From: Psettodes erumei
Lineage: Eukaryota > Chordata > Actinopteri > Pleuronectiformes > Psettodidae
DNA length: 64,000 bases
Assembly: GCA_016785225.1 (NCBI GenBank)
Contig: JAFBJZ010000771.1
Location: forward strand, 1,054,001-1,118,000
Direction: 5' to 3'
Shown: piece after piece, positions 51,101-62,346 of the stretch
Layout: each line of letters begins with the position of its first letter
Position numbering within the stretch: position 1 is the stretch's first letter
Made by a program: the position numbers and the translations under genes
Notes under the pieces: generated by a model
What the model saw: only the letters and a program-made list of their open reading frames with translations
Database searches by the model: none
Told to the model about the DNA's origin: nothing

Positions 51101-51519
51101 CCGCGGGACGTAGCGGTCACCGGGCAACGAGAGCCGATCAGCGTGATGCTCTCCTGCTCTACTGGCCGCGCTCCATGCGGGTGGAGAGGATTAGGGCTGG
51201 CGGTGGCTTTTGCGAGTGGGCAGAAGTCAGTTGGAAGATGCCGACTCTGCTGGCTCTTGGTCTGTCGTGGTTGAAATCAGATCTGCAACAGTGGCTTTCC
51301 TTAAATATTGTTAATATGACCAGTTTGAGTCACAACAAAATAAAGGCCCTCAGTTGAGTTTAATGCTATACCATCCAAGTTACCATAATAACAGATTTAC
51401 TATACATACCTTGAATATTGCAGAGGACTGCAAAGGCATGTGTATCCATATTCACTAGGTGGCATTGGTGGTCACACAGTAAACCATACATTAAAGTTTA
51501 TATTTCATAACTTCGCAAT

Positions 51520-51541
51520 ATTATATATATATATATATATA
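51520..51541 (+). repeat. (TA)n microsatellite
   Basis: About ten TA units. Confidence 0.9.
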
Positions 51542-51639
51542 GTAACATTTACTGAACAGCTGACTGCCTTTTGCATGAAGCTTAAAAGGCACCAAAGGCG
51601 GAGCCACTGCGCTCAAACATCACCACGCACCTGAAGTTC

Positions 51640-51985
51640 GTCCAAGAGCAGCACAGAGGGAGCCTCGCGGTTTGGGGGCTGCCTCTGACAGATCCCCGTC
51701 ATCAAGGAGAAAATCGATCCCCAAAGTTTATCAAGGCGTCCTTTAGGATAATGTCAGGGGGGGCATCGCCTGCTGAAGCACTGTCAAAGTTGACCGCAGC
51801 AGGGCCGATGAACCCAAGTATATAAATAAAGCTACTGCTTTTTGGAGTGGTCCAATCAGAGCCCAGACCTCAACCAGTGGAGACGACATCTAATCTCAGG
51901 ACTCGAGGGGAAAATCAGAACACACTGTATGACCAATCAATGCAGGAAGCTGGTGGACTTCGCCTCTCCGCAACATCCAGCGCGG
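51640..51985 (+). mobile_element. Tc1/mariner transposon fossil
   Basis: Decayed transposase coding sequence in + orientation: gtttgggggctgcctctgac, catcaaggagaaaatcgatc, ccaaagtttatcaaggcgtc, tttaggataatgtcag and tggagtggtccaatcagagc then cagacctcaacc occur in the order of Tc1-type fish elements. SPDLN (51860-51874) is preserved, but the frame around it is broken. No long open frame exists, and neither terminal repeat was identified. It is a different relic from those at 30961 and 54680. Confidence 0.7.
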
Positions 51986-52852
51986 GATTCAGTATAACAA
52001 ACTTCTGAGCTGCAATGCTTCAGTTTCTAAATGGGCGCGAAAGGGTCACTTTTCCAAAAGTAATATGTTTTCAATGGTCGATGATGGTCATGAAATCCGT
52101 TTTTTTTTCTTTTTTATTGTTGCAAGCTTAATCAAAATGAAAGCCAACTTTGCTCAGCTGGATATATCACCTACTGAACAACACAAATACTATTCGTTGA
52201 GGGATGAAACTGCGTGTGCTCTTCCAACCCCTCTGGGTCAAAGTTCGGTGATTTTAACTTTTCTTGCGCCCCCGTCCCCCCCTGTCCCCTGCTGTCAGCA
52301 ATCCTGTCATGCCCCGCGCAATCGATTCGCCGCCCTTCACAGAAAATGGAAAGGAGGCGACGGCCCCGCCCCCACCGGCTTCTGTGTGTTTGCTCGGTGT
52401 GATTTCAGTGACTGTCTGTCACGCTTGCACACCTTCCTGCCGTCACTTCTCCCTCTTGTGAGATCAGACGTGCCGCACCGTCTCATCTGTGCGCTCGCTG
52501 TTCGTTGGTCCCAGTGGTGAAAAAATGATGATGGCCGTGCTGTTGACTGATGGCATTGGTTGTGGCATGGGTGCCTTTGTGAGTGAGCTGTTCCTGTATC
52601 TAACGTGCGGGGTTCACCTCTGTTCTCCTTTAGACTGGAGACAGATCAGCTTTTAACAGCACCTCTCTGCACTCTCCGTTTAAGATGCCACAACAGAGAG
52701 ATGGAGATTTAGAATCGCAGTCGTTAATTACTACCGACGGTCATCCAAATTTCAGATACACCCTCCCTGTCAGATCTGTCTTTGCCATGGTTTGCGCACA
52801 TCGATTTCTGCTGTAAAAAAAAAAGTGCTCTTTGTCCGCTTGTGTTTTCCAG

Positions 52853-52976
52853 CTGTTCCTGTTCCAGCTCCTCAGAGGCCTGTCGTACATCCACCAGAGG
52901 TACATCCTTCACCGCGACCTGAAGCCACAGAACCTGCTCATCAGCGACACCGGAGAGCTCAAACTCGCTGACTTCG
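52853..52976 (+). CDS. cdk14: cdk14 exon: catalytic loop HRDLKPQN and start of DFG
   Basis: A 124-nt exon with acceptor GTTTTCCAG and donor GTGAGC. It reads LFLFQLLRGLSYIHQRYI, LHRDLKPQNLLI and SDTGELKLADF and ends with the first base of the DFG glycine. HRDLKPQN (52910-52933) is the catalytic loop, with the proton-accepting Asp at 52916-52918, Lys and Asn. DF of the DFG motif is at 52970-52975. The upstream ATG at 52832 that opens a longer frame lies in the pyrimidine tract of the intron and is not a start. All catalytic residues are intact, so the protein should be an active kinase. Confidence 0.98.
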
Positions 52977-53455
52977 GTGAGCGCCGTTTTCCACATGGGC
53001 CGCACCCGCCGAGATCGAGCCGCGCGACATCACATGCATGAACGTGGGCGAATGGCACAGAATCTGCGCCGCATTACTTCCTGACGAACAGACAGGAGCT
53101 TCGAAATTCTTCTCTCACGCCCCTCTTCCGTGTACAGCTGTAGACACGGCGAAGTTAAAGGGGAGTGATGTCACCCCCCTACGGGTCCCCAACACTTGCG
53201 ATTCACCTGCAGTGTGATGTGCGTCATGAAAGATAGTGACACTGCCTGTGTGATTGGTGGATTATATGTTGGGACCACAACATGTCCTACTTCATGGTTC
53301 GTGGCCATGTAATGGCAGCGATACAGCAACTCTGTAACTGCCAAATCTGACACAGTGTTCGCTGACCCATTCATCTGGTGCCACGATCAGCACGTTCCTC
53401 AAATCAAAGTTACAGATTGCACATTCACGGGCATGTCTATTTTAGTCAAAGCCGA

Positions 53456-53483
<28 letters not shown>
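53456..53483 (+). repeat. (TG)n microsatellite
   Basis: About 13 TG units. Confidence 0.9.
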
Positions 53484-53486
<3 letters not shown>

Positions 53487-53624
53487 CTTCTGCATGTGTG
53501 ATAGCCCCCCCCACCCCCACCGGCGGCGCCACATGGCTTGTATCCATGCTCAGTAAACACTGCCTACATGGCTTGTCTGGCTTCCTGGGGGGCAAACAGA
53601 TTGGCAATCCTGCCTTCTGTACAC

Positions 53625-53698
53625 TCCATCCATGCATCCATCCAATCCATCCATCCAGTCCATCCATCCATCCATCCATCCATGCATCCATCCATCCG
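53625..53698 (+). repeat. (CCAT)n tetranucleotide array
   Basis: About 18 CCAT units with GCAT and CAGT variants. It continues loosely into a (CCCA)n stretch at 53773-53790. It yields WMDG-type and HPSI-type false peptides. Confidence 0.95.
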
Positions 53699-54679
53699 GT
53701 ATCTTTAGTCCACTTATTCACCCACTCATTTACGAGATCCTTCAAACTCTCTGACTCCTCTACCCATTCGTCTCCCCACCCACCCACCCACTCCAACCCC
53801 TCCATCCCTCTGCCCAGACAGATGGGAGGAGGAGGAGGGTGGCAGCTTCATCAATAATGCAAACCCCGTATTAGTGTGGAAACATTACTGCAAGGGAAAT
53901 GAGAGGGGGGAAAATAATGGACAAAATACCAAATTAGAAAGAATGAAAATCCCCGGCCTATTAGTCTAGAAGCTGGAGCCACTCTCATCAGTAACATGCA
54001 CAAAGCACAGAACCGGCCCTTCGCCCGAGGAATGCCAGATGACGAGGGTGACGGCTGTTCGTGTGTGTGTGGACGCGGGGCCGTGCGGCCGCCAGGTCTC
54101 CCTGTGGTCCCAGACCTTGGCAGCAGAAATACTATAGGCTGACAGCTGAGGCTAGTGGCGCTGGTTGAGAGGGACGAGGGCAGAGTGTCAACAAAGGAGG
54201 GGCTGAGAGATACAATGAGAGGCGGCGGCGCACTCAGTGAGGATGAAGCTTGGTCGGATAGGATTACAGAAATTTCACAAATTGTAGAGAGCGGGTGAGA
54301 TTTTATCTTTTGGGGATCGTAGAAGGCAACGTAATTTGAAATCATTGAGACAGATTAACACCCCTGGTCTTTAGCATTGGCCAGAGGTACTGGCTCGGGT
54401 CTGTATTGATATTGATTCACTCATGACTCTCAGCAGCCAGGCCCAGCTTCAGTGGGAGTAAGATGTAGCGGTTTCACTCACCTCTGCAGAGAGGGGATGA
54501 ATCTGGAATGATTGCCGCGGCGCTGGCTTGCATTCAAGCCCCTCTGCACCCAAGTGTCTCATCGGATTTCAAGACGAATGCATGTCAATCCCCCCCCATG
54601 ATGTCCTGTGGTTAGGGGAAAGGGCTGCGCAGCAAATTTGAATAAAAAAGACAGATTCAGTCTTATTTTTATTTGTATT

Positions 54680-54830
54680 AAAAAAATGAAGAGGATGCAA
54701 CAGGATAATGATCCTAAACACCTCGAAATCCACAATGGACTGCAAGTGGAAGGTGGAAAAACCTCAAAAGAGCAGAGTTGGACAGGACAAATCTCGGAGA
54801 ACGGGAAGAATTGGTAAAAATCCACTAAAG
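54680..54830 (+). mobile_element. Tc1/mariner transposon fossil, central part
   Basis: The + frame contains MQQDNDPKH (54695-54721), the stretch that carries the second catalytic Asp of Tc1 transposases. It is followed by a decayed continuation (LEIHNGLQ) and the frame stops at 54817. Only about 50 codons are recognisable. The third catalytic region and the ends are not seen nearby. Confidence 0.75.
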
Positions 54831-56784
54831 AAGAACTGATTTATCGAAAAGCTTATGCATTCGCATATCTTAAATGTTAAGGTCTGAGGTCGGCCTTCTT
54901 CTTGTCAGCTCTTATGGAGGATAAAAATGCTCATGCTCATACATTTTCTTCACATTACGGCAGCAAGACTGACTACGTTTCATTCTTAAAAAGACGGTGC
55001 TTGAGGTAATTTTTTTTTTTTTGTGGATTACATTTACAGACGAGTAGCGGGGCGGACCGTTAGACGATTCGGCAGGGTCGGCAGATTCTTCGTGAGCCGC
55101 AGCGGCCAGAGCTGCGTATCCCCGCTGCTGGTCGTGGAGTGAAGTGGATTTGCGCCCCCCCACTCGTCCGCGGGTTTAACTCTCTCTTTAATGAGCTGCA
55201 CAAACAACCCGCTCGTAAAATGAGGCTTTCGCGGGGGCCGCATGTTTCATATTAAGTACGGGACTAATTGAGGCCAACTTAAGCAGCGTGTGCGGGTGAT
55301 TTATATTGTTTACCGAGCGGAGCCATGCGGAGGGGCCCTAATCGCCCCGCACAAACGCCTCCCGTAGAACCGAGCGGGCATTGCTTACAGAGGCCACCTC
55401 TTACACCACGTTGGCTAATTCGAGGAACCTTGGCGATTCAGGCACTGGCGTGCTCTCCCCTCCCCTCCACACTCCGGCTTCCTCCCACCCACCAAAGACA
55501 CACGAGTTCAGTCCATCGGCAACTCCGAAATTGCCCATAAGACGGTTGCTTGGGAGCTCGGGAGAAGGAGTGAGTGGCAGTCGGCATGTGCCAGGTTCAT
55601 GCTCCCAGCTGCACCTGCGAACTGCGGCAAACGCAGCCACGGCTCATCATTCACCGCATATTTATCAGGTGGAAACCTGGGTGTCCCGTATCTATGGAAA
55701 CACCTCAAACAAACGATGATAACAAGATCCCGTTTTTGCAAACTTTCTCTGAACGACAGCTTTAGTTGGTTGTGCGTGAGCACGGACCGCGGCTAGCTAA
55801 TGTGCGCTGATGTGTGTGTTTATTTTCACCGGGCGTTGGTGTGGTTGCACCGCCAAAGTAACAGCTGCCGGGATAATGACGTGCGAGGAGTGAAGCGACG
55901 TGACACCGGAGCTGAATGAATGTCTCGGGCGTCTGGAGCAGACCGCTTGCCTCTCCCCAGCGTGCCGTTCCACCCGGCGTTGCACCACAGCCCCGGGAGG
56001 GGGAGTTGGCCAGCGCGCGAGGGTGTTTTCAGTGTGTGTACCTGGGGTGTGGGACTTTATTTTTTTTTTTCCAAAGCTTGCAGATGGTGTTTTGAAGTCC
56101 GTTAGCCACATTAAGGCTACGGACCTTCTGTCTGGGCTGAAATAAAGCGCTGGATTTCGCACGCCGGTGGGAAAGCGCGCCGGGAGTTTGTTGGTGTGAT
56201 AATGATATGACTGTAGGTAATGACACGACTGCTTTCCGTGAAGGCTGCGAGAACACAGAGCTCATTACAGTACGCTATGCGGCGGGAAATGAGCTGAGAC
56301 AATGGCAGGTGCTGCGCTCCATACACACACAAACACACAAACACACTAAGTCTGAAATAAAGCATTCCCTGGAGCCTAAAACCTTAAAAAAGCAAAAAAA
56401 AAGTCTCAGTCTGCAAACAGAAGTTGTGAGGGCTGGTCAAAATCGAAAAATTGCACACACAAAGTTGTAGACTATTTTCAACAAGAAGGACTTTTTATCA
56501 CCTTTCAGAAAATAAGGTGTATTTTTGCCCTTTGGTGCTACATTTTCGCTGAACGACCGAAATCCCACTCATAAATACAAGCTGTTTGGTCCTGAATGGC
56601 CGGCCTCCAGCGTAACACAGTTTTTGGCTGTAAGATAAAGTGTTACCATACACTTCAACTAATACTGGATTTTTAAGGAGAGGCTTCATTTCAGGTGGTT
56701 AAAATGCATTTTGTTTAGCCCCCCCATCCCCTCAGCTCAGTGTCTCCAGAGTGAGAGGGCGCGGACCAAACTGTACGGCAGGTA

Positions 56785-56850
56785 ATTACGTCGACTATAC
56801 ATCAGTACCTCGTGCAAACCCAGCTTCCAGCAACCTAAGGTATTCCTTTA
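56785..56850 (+). repeat. Dispersed repeat fragment, sister of 8022-8085
   Basis: gactatacatcagtacctcg, caaacccagcttccagcaac and ctaaggtattcctttaa parallel the 8022 copy. Confidence 0.5.
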
Positions 56851-58578
56851 AATAGCAGTGCTTAATCATATTCGGTCAACGCATTCATCTCGGTTAACGG
56901 GCCTTTGTTGCGGCACACGCTCTGACAGAGCATGGCCGTAAACAATGAAATAACTGGCGGCTGAATTCCGTTTAGCTGCTTTGGGTCCCGGTCTTGCTGC
57001 GTGCCGGCTTACTGTCAGGCCGAGGACACTTGAGCTGAACAGAGACTGACTACAATAAATGATGCATTTTAGCAACTTTTGTTTGCATGTGTGTGTTGGG
57101 GGGGGGTGCAATTCAAAATTAATTTAGAGTGTGTATTTGTTTTCCTCCGAGCAGTGATTTCAAAACGGTGTTTAAACAGCCGCTGGCAGCACACCGCGTA
57201 TCTCCCAATCTGCTGCATGTTAGAGGAGGCGGAGGAGCGGGCGGAAGCTACAAACTGCCCGTAAAATCCAAACGAACTTCAAAAGAACAGTGGATTGCCC
57301 CTCCCCCAGGGAAAGACGCTATTTTAGTCAATCCCCATTCATCCGGCCCCCCTCCTGTTTCCAGCCCATCTCTTCCGCTGTGAAGCGCAGCGTGCAACCC
57401 CTGCCGTAGCGTGCGAGGGAGCGATGCGTGATCCACTGGCGACCTTCGACCCCCAGCACCTACGCGGCAGGTCAGCCGGGGTCGGCCCACGAGAGATGAA
57501 GGTGGCTGACGGGAGTGTGTTTCAGTGTGCATGCGCATAAATCCACAGGTCAGGTCTTTGAAGTGGATCCGACCTTTGCGGTTAATATGTAGACCTTCCC
57601 CAAGGTCGGCGTGCGGTGGCAACGCTTGGCTATCTTACCTAGAGAGGCCGCTGCATGCGAGGTGATCCAAATGTCAAAGCACAGGAAGAACTCCTGGTTC
57701 ACCCAAAGGTTCTTCGGCTTGGATTTTTACGACCACATCGGCAGTTTAACTGTTTCTTTGGCTGCTCCACGGCGGTACGTAAAGCAGAACGCCAGGAAAG
57801 AGGAAGCAGTGGATCAGCGCAATGCGTTACTAGCTGAAGGATAAAGCCTGTACATCAGCGTTGCATGCAGCTTTTATGGCAAGTGAGCCTTTACTAGCCA
57901 ACGCAGGTGCACATTTACACGGGCAGGTGGTGTGTGGTCCCCCCATCCAGCGGGATTTAACCCCAACCTTTCAACCGTCTCGCGTGTTTACGGTTCTCGT
58001 GCTCCAAGTGGTACGGGTGTCAGTTTGAAGCTCTGTGGATATCTCCCTCTTCAGCTTGAACGATTCATCTTTTGTTCTACACACATGCAAGAGCTGAAGT
58101 GATAGAGCTGCCAGAGCAGCAGAAAAGATGGACAAATGGGAAAAATGGATTTTGTTCTTCAGGGTTTTTTTTTCAGGTCCAGCAACGCTTGGAAATAGGA
58201 CAGTGGCTCCATATGTGGCGGAGTGGCGTGTCAACATAGTTCTGCGTAGAAAAGTAAGACGAGTAGCTGTTTTGACCATGTTTCAATAGGACACTGCTGT
58301 CATGTGGTGATGCAGATCTTGCCATGAATTCAAAGTATCGAGGGGGAAACTTTTGTGGTCTGTCCGCCACTTGAAGCGCTTTGGGTTTGCGTGTCCCTCC
58401 TTCACACGGCCATTTGCACGTGGGGAGCTTAGCAGTGCACGGATTTCCGTCGAGTTCTCTCACCCCGATCCTGCAGACTGCCTTTGTTCCTGTTCGTCCT
58501 GTGCTGCACCTCTCCGTGTTAACGAGCCAGCGTCTTACCCCTGCGCTTTCTTTCTTTTACGATGAGATGTTGTCACCA

Positions 58579-58606
58579 CCCCCCCCCCCCCCACACACAC
58601 ACACAG
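58579..58606 (+). repeat. C homopolymer plus (CA)n
   Basis: About 14 C followed by about seven CA units. Confidence 0.9.
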
Positions 58607-59610
58607 GACGCCTGTGGTGGAAATGATAGCCTCTCAGTGTGAGCGGCCTGAGAGCTTCCTTTCTACTTCTGATCGGCGCTTGGAAATTACAGTGCTCGGC
58701 CTTGATGAACGCCGGCTGTAAGTTCTTCCTCCTGCGGGTGTTCAAACATAAGGAAATGTTAAGTACTCCCTCCCTCATCTCATTTGTTCTCCCCTCAGCC
58801 CCTCCTCCCACGCACAGGGGACTAGCAGCGGGGCAGGAAGTCTTTTTTTCTTTCTTTTTTTTTCCAAGCTAAATGCTTTAATTAAGCCCTCCGACCACTT
58901 GGGAAGACAAAAGGAGGTAATGCCATCGGCCTCATTAAGGCTCGCTGCATCTGCACCCTGCTCTACCATTAGGTGTTCTGGAAGCACTGGCAACAGATAC
59001 TTAACTAACCTGGGTTTGTCTCAGTGCGTGGGGAAATGCTGGAATGGTGTTAGAATAGCTTTGGGTTCATCTGATGCCCCGTTCATACCCGGCATGCGGT
59101 CGCAAGAGGGGCAGCTCCAGAGTGGATGCCCGATTGCCCCTGAGATGCATTAAGAGCCGATCACTCAAACCTGCAGCGTGTGTGGATCACCTACTCAGCT
59201 GACGTCCCCTGCAAAGCGTTAGTGCGCCCATTCACACTCGGTTGTTTCTCAAATCATGCATGCAAATGGTGTTGTCCGCCGTGTCTGGAAAATCTCCGAA
59301 AGCCCATGGATATATATTACGAGTGCGTCGAACATCAGACGTCTATATTTTCATATTGTGTTGGGAAGACAGGTCACCTCAGAGCAGTTTACATTATGAT
59401 GCCCTCGGTGAGTGTACAATGCAATGTAGAGAGGTAGCTTGCAGACTGAATATTGCAAGGGCCTAAAGATTTAATGAAGCTAAGTTTAGACCAACAAGCT
59501 TTTCATCATTAAACATCAGGCGGTGGTCGTGGGCACTCTTGCAACCTCTGCGAACTTTCATCCTGATAAACCTTCATGGTCTTGTGAATGTGACATTTCA
59601 ATGACAATTT

Positions 59611-59675
59611 GCTCATGGTCTTCGGGGGGATGAAGTCTGATGTGTCTGTTGAGCCCCCTGACCTTTCCTTCAGCA
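59611..59675 (+). repeat. Diverged member of the 24465/43683 repeat family
   Basis: gctcatggtcttcgggggga, tgaagtctgatg and ccccctgacctttccttcag match the second half of the family only loosely. Confidence 0.35.
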
Positions 59676-60317
59676 AAGGATATAGGGACACAATATCCAT
59701 TTTGCAAACAAGCTGTTTAATGAGAGAGGAAAATATTGGGAGATTGGAGATCAGATCTTTATTGAATAAATAGAAAGCAGGTCACTATTTTTAGGCTCTT
59801 TCTTCAGTGCCTGTGTGAAAAGCTCATTTGCTCATTCTCCAGTGTTTCGTTCACTGAAATGCAATATGCAACACAGTTAGCAATCAATCCAACTCATGGT
59901 AATTTCCCAATTGAACATACGTTTTCTTTTTAATCTGTGAAAATAGTTATCTGCAAAATGAGGAAATGCAGTTCAGTTTTGTGTCTGATGATAATGAAAT
60001 GAAAGTGTCATTTAATGACATCCATTGCTGAAATATCTAAGATCTCACATCTTCACTCAAGATCCTTCAACTTCATCCTATCAAGCTCTTGAATTCAGAG
60101 GGCCTAACTGCTTGCATTTACTGAACATGAATCCAAGGAAACATTCTGAGCTGATATCCTTGAAACGCAGTTCTCTCCTTTCCACCCTCTCAAAACAATT
60201 ACAGTTTATTCTCTTTCTGATATCATTTATAATCCAAGCAGTTGATGATTGTTGAATCTGCTGAAAACATCACATGCAGTGATCTCTTTTGTTTAGCAAG
60301 TGAGAAAAAAATTGAAA

Positions 60318-60372
60318 TATCAATATATTGTGATATATCGTGATACATTGTGATATATTGATATTTTATTTT
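60318..60372 (+). repeat. Imperfect tandem array of a TATTGTGATA-like unit
   Basis: Five approximate copies of the 10-12 base unit atattgtgatat / atcgtgatac occur in a row. Confidence 0.7.
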
Positions 60373-60659
60373 TTGATACTGTATGTGCACATGAAGCTCG
60401 GTACCTCATGGATTCAGATGCCTTCTTTGCGGGATCTCAGAACATTCATTGAATGCAGAGGCAGGAAAGAAGAGACTTGCACCAACTCTTGTTCCTTCCA
60501 CACCTTCAGCTTCAACCCTCTAAATTCTCCCTGTTTCAGAGTTTGGGAAAAGGGACATAAGATCGGCCAAAAATGTCCCGCGGGTTGCCGATGTCAGACT
60601 GTATCAAAAGAAAGGAAACGCTGCATTAACTGAGGTGGAGGGCATCCTCAATTCTAAAC

Positions 60660-60724
60660 CAGTCGCGTCGCAGCTGGCGTGATCCCACTGTAAGATGGTC
60701 TCTAGTTCGAATTCCACTTCTGTC
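60660..60724 (+). repeat. tRNA-like patch (possible SINE head or tRNA pseudogene)
   Basis: An A-box-like gtcgcagctggcg is followed by a CTGTAAG loop-like string, a good B-box variant (AGTTCGAATTCC), cacttctgtc and then a T6 run (60725-60730). The spacing fits a Pol III internal promoter. The cloverleaf stems do not pair properly, so it is not a functional tRNA. Confidence 0.35.
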
Positions 60725-60895
60725 TTTTTTCTCATTTCTCATTCTGTACATCTCCGCCTGTTCAGCCCGAGTGCCTGCTGTGTTGAGACTGGATGCTGGA
60801 TACATTTTTCTCCTCCTTTTTTTTCCCAGAGGCGCTGGGAAGGTCATTCAATGATAATGCGTACTGAGGCCGCCTTGTTGTGTTTCTCCCCTCAG

Positions 60896-61016
60896 GCCTG
60901 GCCAGGGCCAAGTCAGTCCCCAGCCATACCTACTCCAATGAGGTGGTGACCCTGTGGTACCGACCTCCAGATGTCCTACTGGGATCCACGGACTACTCCA
61001 CCTGCCTGGACATGTG
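60896..61016 (+). CDS. cdk14: cdk14 exon: activation segment (T-loop)
   Basis: A 121-nt exon that completes the DFG glycine. It reads LARAKSVPSHTYSNEVVTLW, YRPPDVLLGS and TDYSTCLDMW, ending with two bases of a Trp codon. This is the T-loop. The place of CDK2 Thr160 is Ser (TYSNEV), as in other PFTAIRE kinases, and the APE motif has the form PPD. One change from the mammalian sequence is visible (STDYS for STEYS), which is conservative. Acceptor TTTCTCCCCTCAG, donor GTGGGT. Intact sequence and both phases support a functional exon. Confidence 0.97.
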
Positions 61017-62252
61017 GTGGGTACTCTAATCCTCTGACCCAGAAATCCCCTCAAACCCTCAGCACTCATCACTCTTTGTGTAACGATTCCTGGACTTATT
61101 CAGGTGGTCCCATTAAGATATGGATCTGTGTGTTCTAGGGGGAACTCAGAAAATAAATCCTGAAGTCGACAAAAACCTATTAAAGCCCACTTATCTGCAG
61201 CCCCCACTCCCCTAACCCGAGGGTGCGCTCCCTGCGGTACTCTGTAGATTCTTTATTTGTACAAATCTCATGTTGTGTATCTTACTTTCCTGCGGTTATG
61301 TATTTTATGTCTCCTTGGTCTCCTTGATCTCCTATATCCCGTTTCTCTTTGTTTGGTTGTCTGTTTTTTCCCCCCGAAAAATGTAACATCATTGGCTAGT
61401 TTTCATAGGCTTGCATTTAGTATGATATTACCACATGTGCAGCGACTATTAGTGCACCAGACCACGAAGGCCATGATTCTCAGTTTATTAGGTGACACGC
61501 ATAAAACACGTGTGCATAATGTGGCCATGAAATGTCCCAGACAGTTGTAAAAAAAAAAAAAAAAAAGGAAAATAAACAAGAATCAAATAGCAACAGACTT
61601 GTTAACAGCTCTACCTTTCCAGGCATGGGAATGATCAGCCCCTAGCCTACTATATGTATAAAAATGTTTATACGCATGTCATGATCTATATAATGCTTTC
61701 TTTTTTAAAAAAATCTTGTTACTGTTGTCAGAGAGTAACATCGTCATCCCGCATCCGATGTAAATCGAATGAAATATTCGCAACCCGTATGAAAAACGAC
61801 CCGTGGACGCAGCTCAGCCAACAGAGCTGTTCCGCAAGCTCGGCTAGAAATATTGGGTACCGAGGTTACGGCTGTGTCATGGAGATGGATGGAGCCTGTT
61901 CCTTCACAGCAGGCCTCAGTGTTAAAATGGGAAGCCTGCAGGAATGTGGAGGATGACCTCCCAGCAAACGCTGTCTCTGATCTCCTAATCTACCGGACTT
62001 TCTCCGTGTGACGGCCCCTCATAGCACTACCAGCTTAAGGACAAAAGTAGATATGAACCAGTCGTTGTCAGAGTTCAAGCATGGTTTCCAGTGATGATGA
62101 CGCTGTGAATTTCCCCGTAGCCAATTGAAATTATATCAGAACAAATCTGAGCAGTCTGCTGGGCCCGGTTCTTACGGAGCTGAAGAAGTTAAGTATGCAT
62201 TGTTTGAGCTGAGCCTGTGCTGAAGTGGAGGCCTTGTCATTCTGTCTTTAAG
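61017..62252 (+). other. cdk14: cdk14 intron (1.2 kb)
   Basis: Phase-2 intron with a weaker GTGGGT donor and an AAG acceptor. It contains an A17 homopolymer near 61550-61566. Nothing else is recognised. Confidence 0.85.
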
Positions 62253-62346
62253 GGGAGTGGGCTGCATTTTCATTGAGATGATCCAAGGAGTGGCTGCCTT
62301 TCCGGGGATGAAGGACATCCAGGACCAGCTGGAAAGGATATTCCTG
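62253..62346 (+). CDS. cdk14: cdk14 exon: C-lobe, alpha-F region
   Basis: A 94-nt exon that completes the Trp codon and reads GVGCIFIEMIQGVAAFPG, then MKDIQDQLERIFL, ending in phase 0 before GTGAGT. DMWGVGCIFIEM is the CDK alpha-F helix with the Asp and Trp that anchor the catalytic spine. AAFPGMKDIQDQLERIF is typical of CDK14/15 and follows the GMKD loop. The acceptor is CTTTAAG, unusual in lacking C at -3 but with a good match to the expected frame. It differs from mammals by Ile for Val in CIFVEM. The next exon should begin with VLGTP and is not in the window. Confidence 0.96.

Larger units (their letters stand above)
42979..52852 (+). other. cdk14: cdk14 intron (9.9 kb)
   Basis: Phase-0 intron, GTATGT donor and TGTTTTCCAG acceptor. 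It is CpG-rich for much of 43300-50400, with many overlapping open frames on both strands that look like by-products of composition. It contains a dispersed repeat (43683-43800), simple repeats and a Tc1/mariner fossil (51640-51985). No nested gene is supported. Confidence 0.8.
52977..60895 (+). other. cdk14: cdk14 intron (7.9 kb)
   Basis: Phase-1 intron, GTGAGC donor and TCCCCTCAG acceptor. It holds simple repeats, a Tc1 fossil (54680-54830), a CpG-rich block (about 55030-56200), dispersed repeats and, close to its 3' end, a tRNA-like patch (60660-60724). No nested gene is supported. Confidence 0.8.

Noticed and set aside
52832..53041. Open frame starting MSACVFQLFLFQL and running through the catalytic-loop exon
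   Set aside because: The first seven codons are the intronic pyrimidine tract and acceptor, and the tail after 52976 is intron. Only 52853-52976 is coding.
53625..53698. Regular short repeats resembling an array
   Set aside because: Tetranucleotide microsatellite in a vertebrate intron with no spacers; not a CRISPR array.
53446..53805. 119-codon minus-strand frame rich in WMDGW
   Set aside because: Translation of the CCAT tetranucleotide array and the TG microsatellite.
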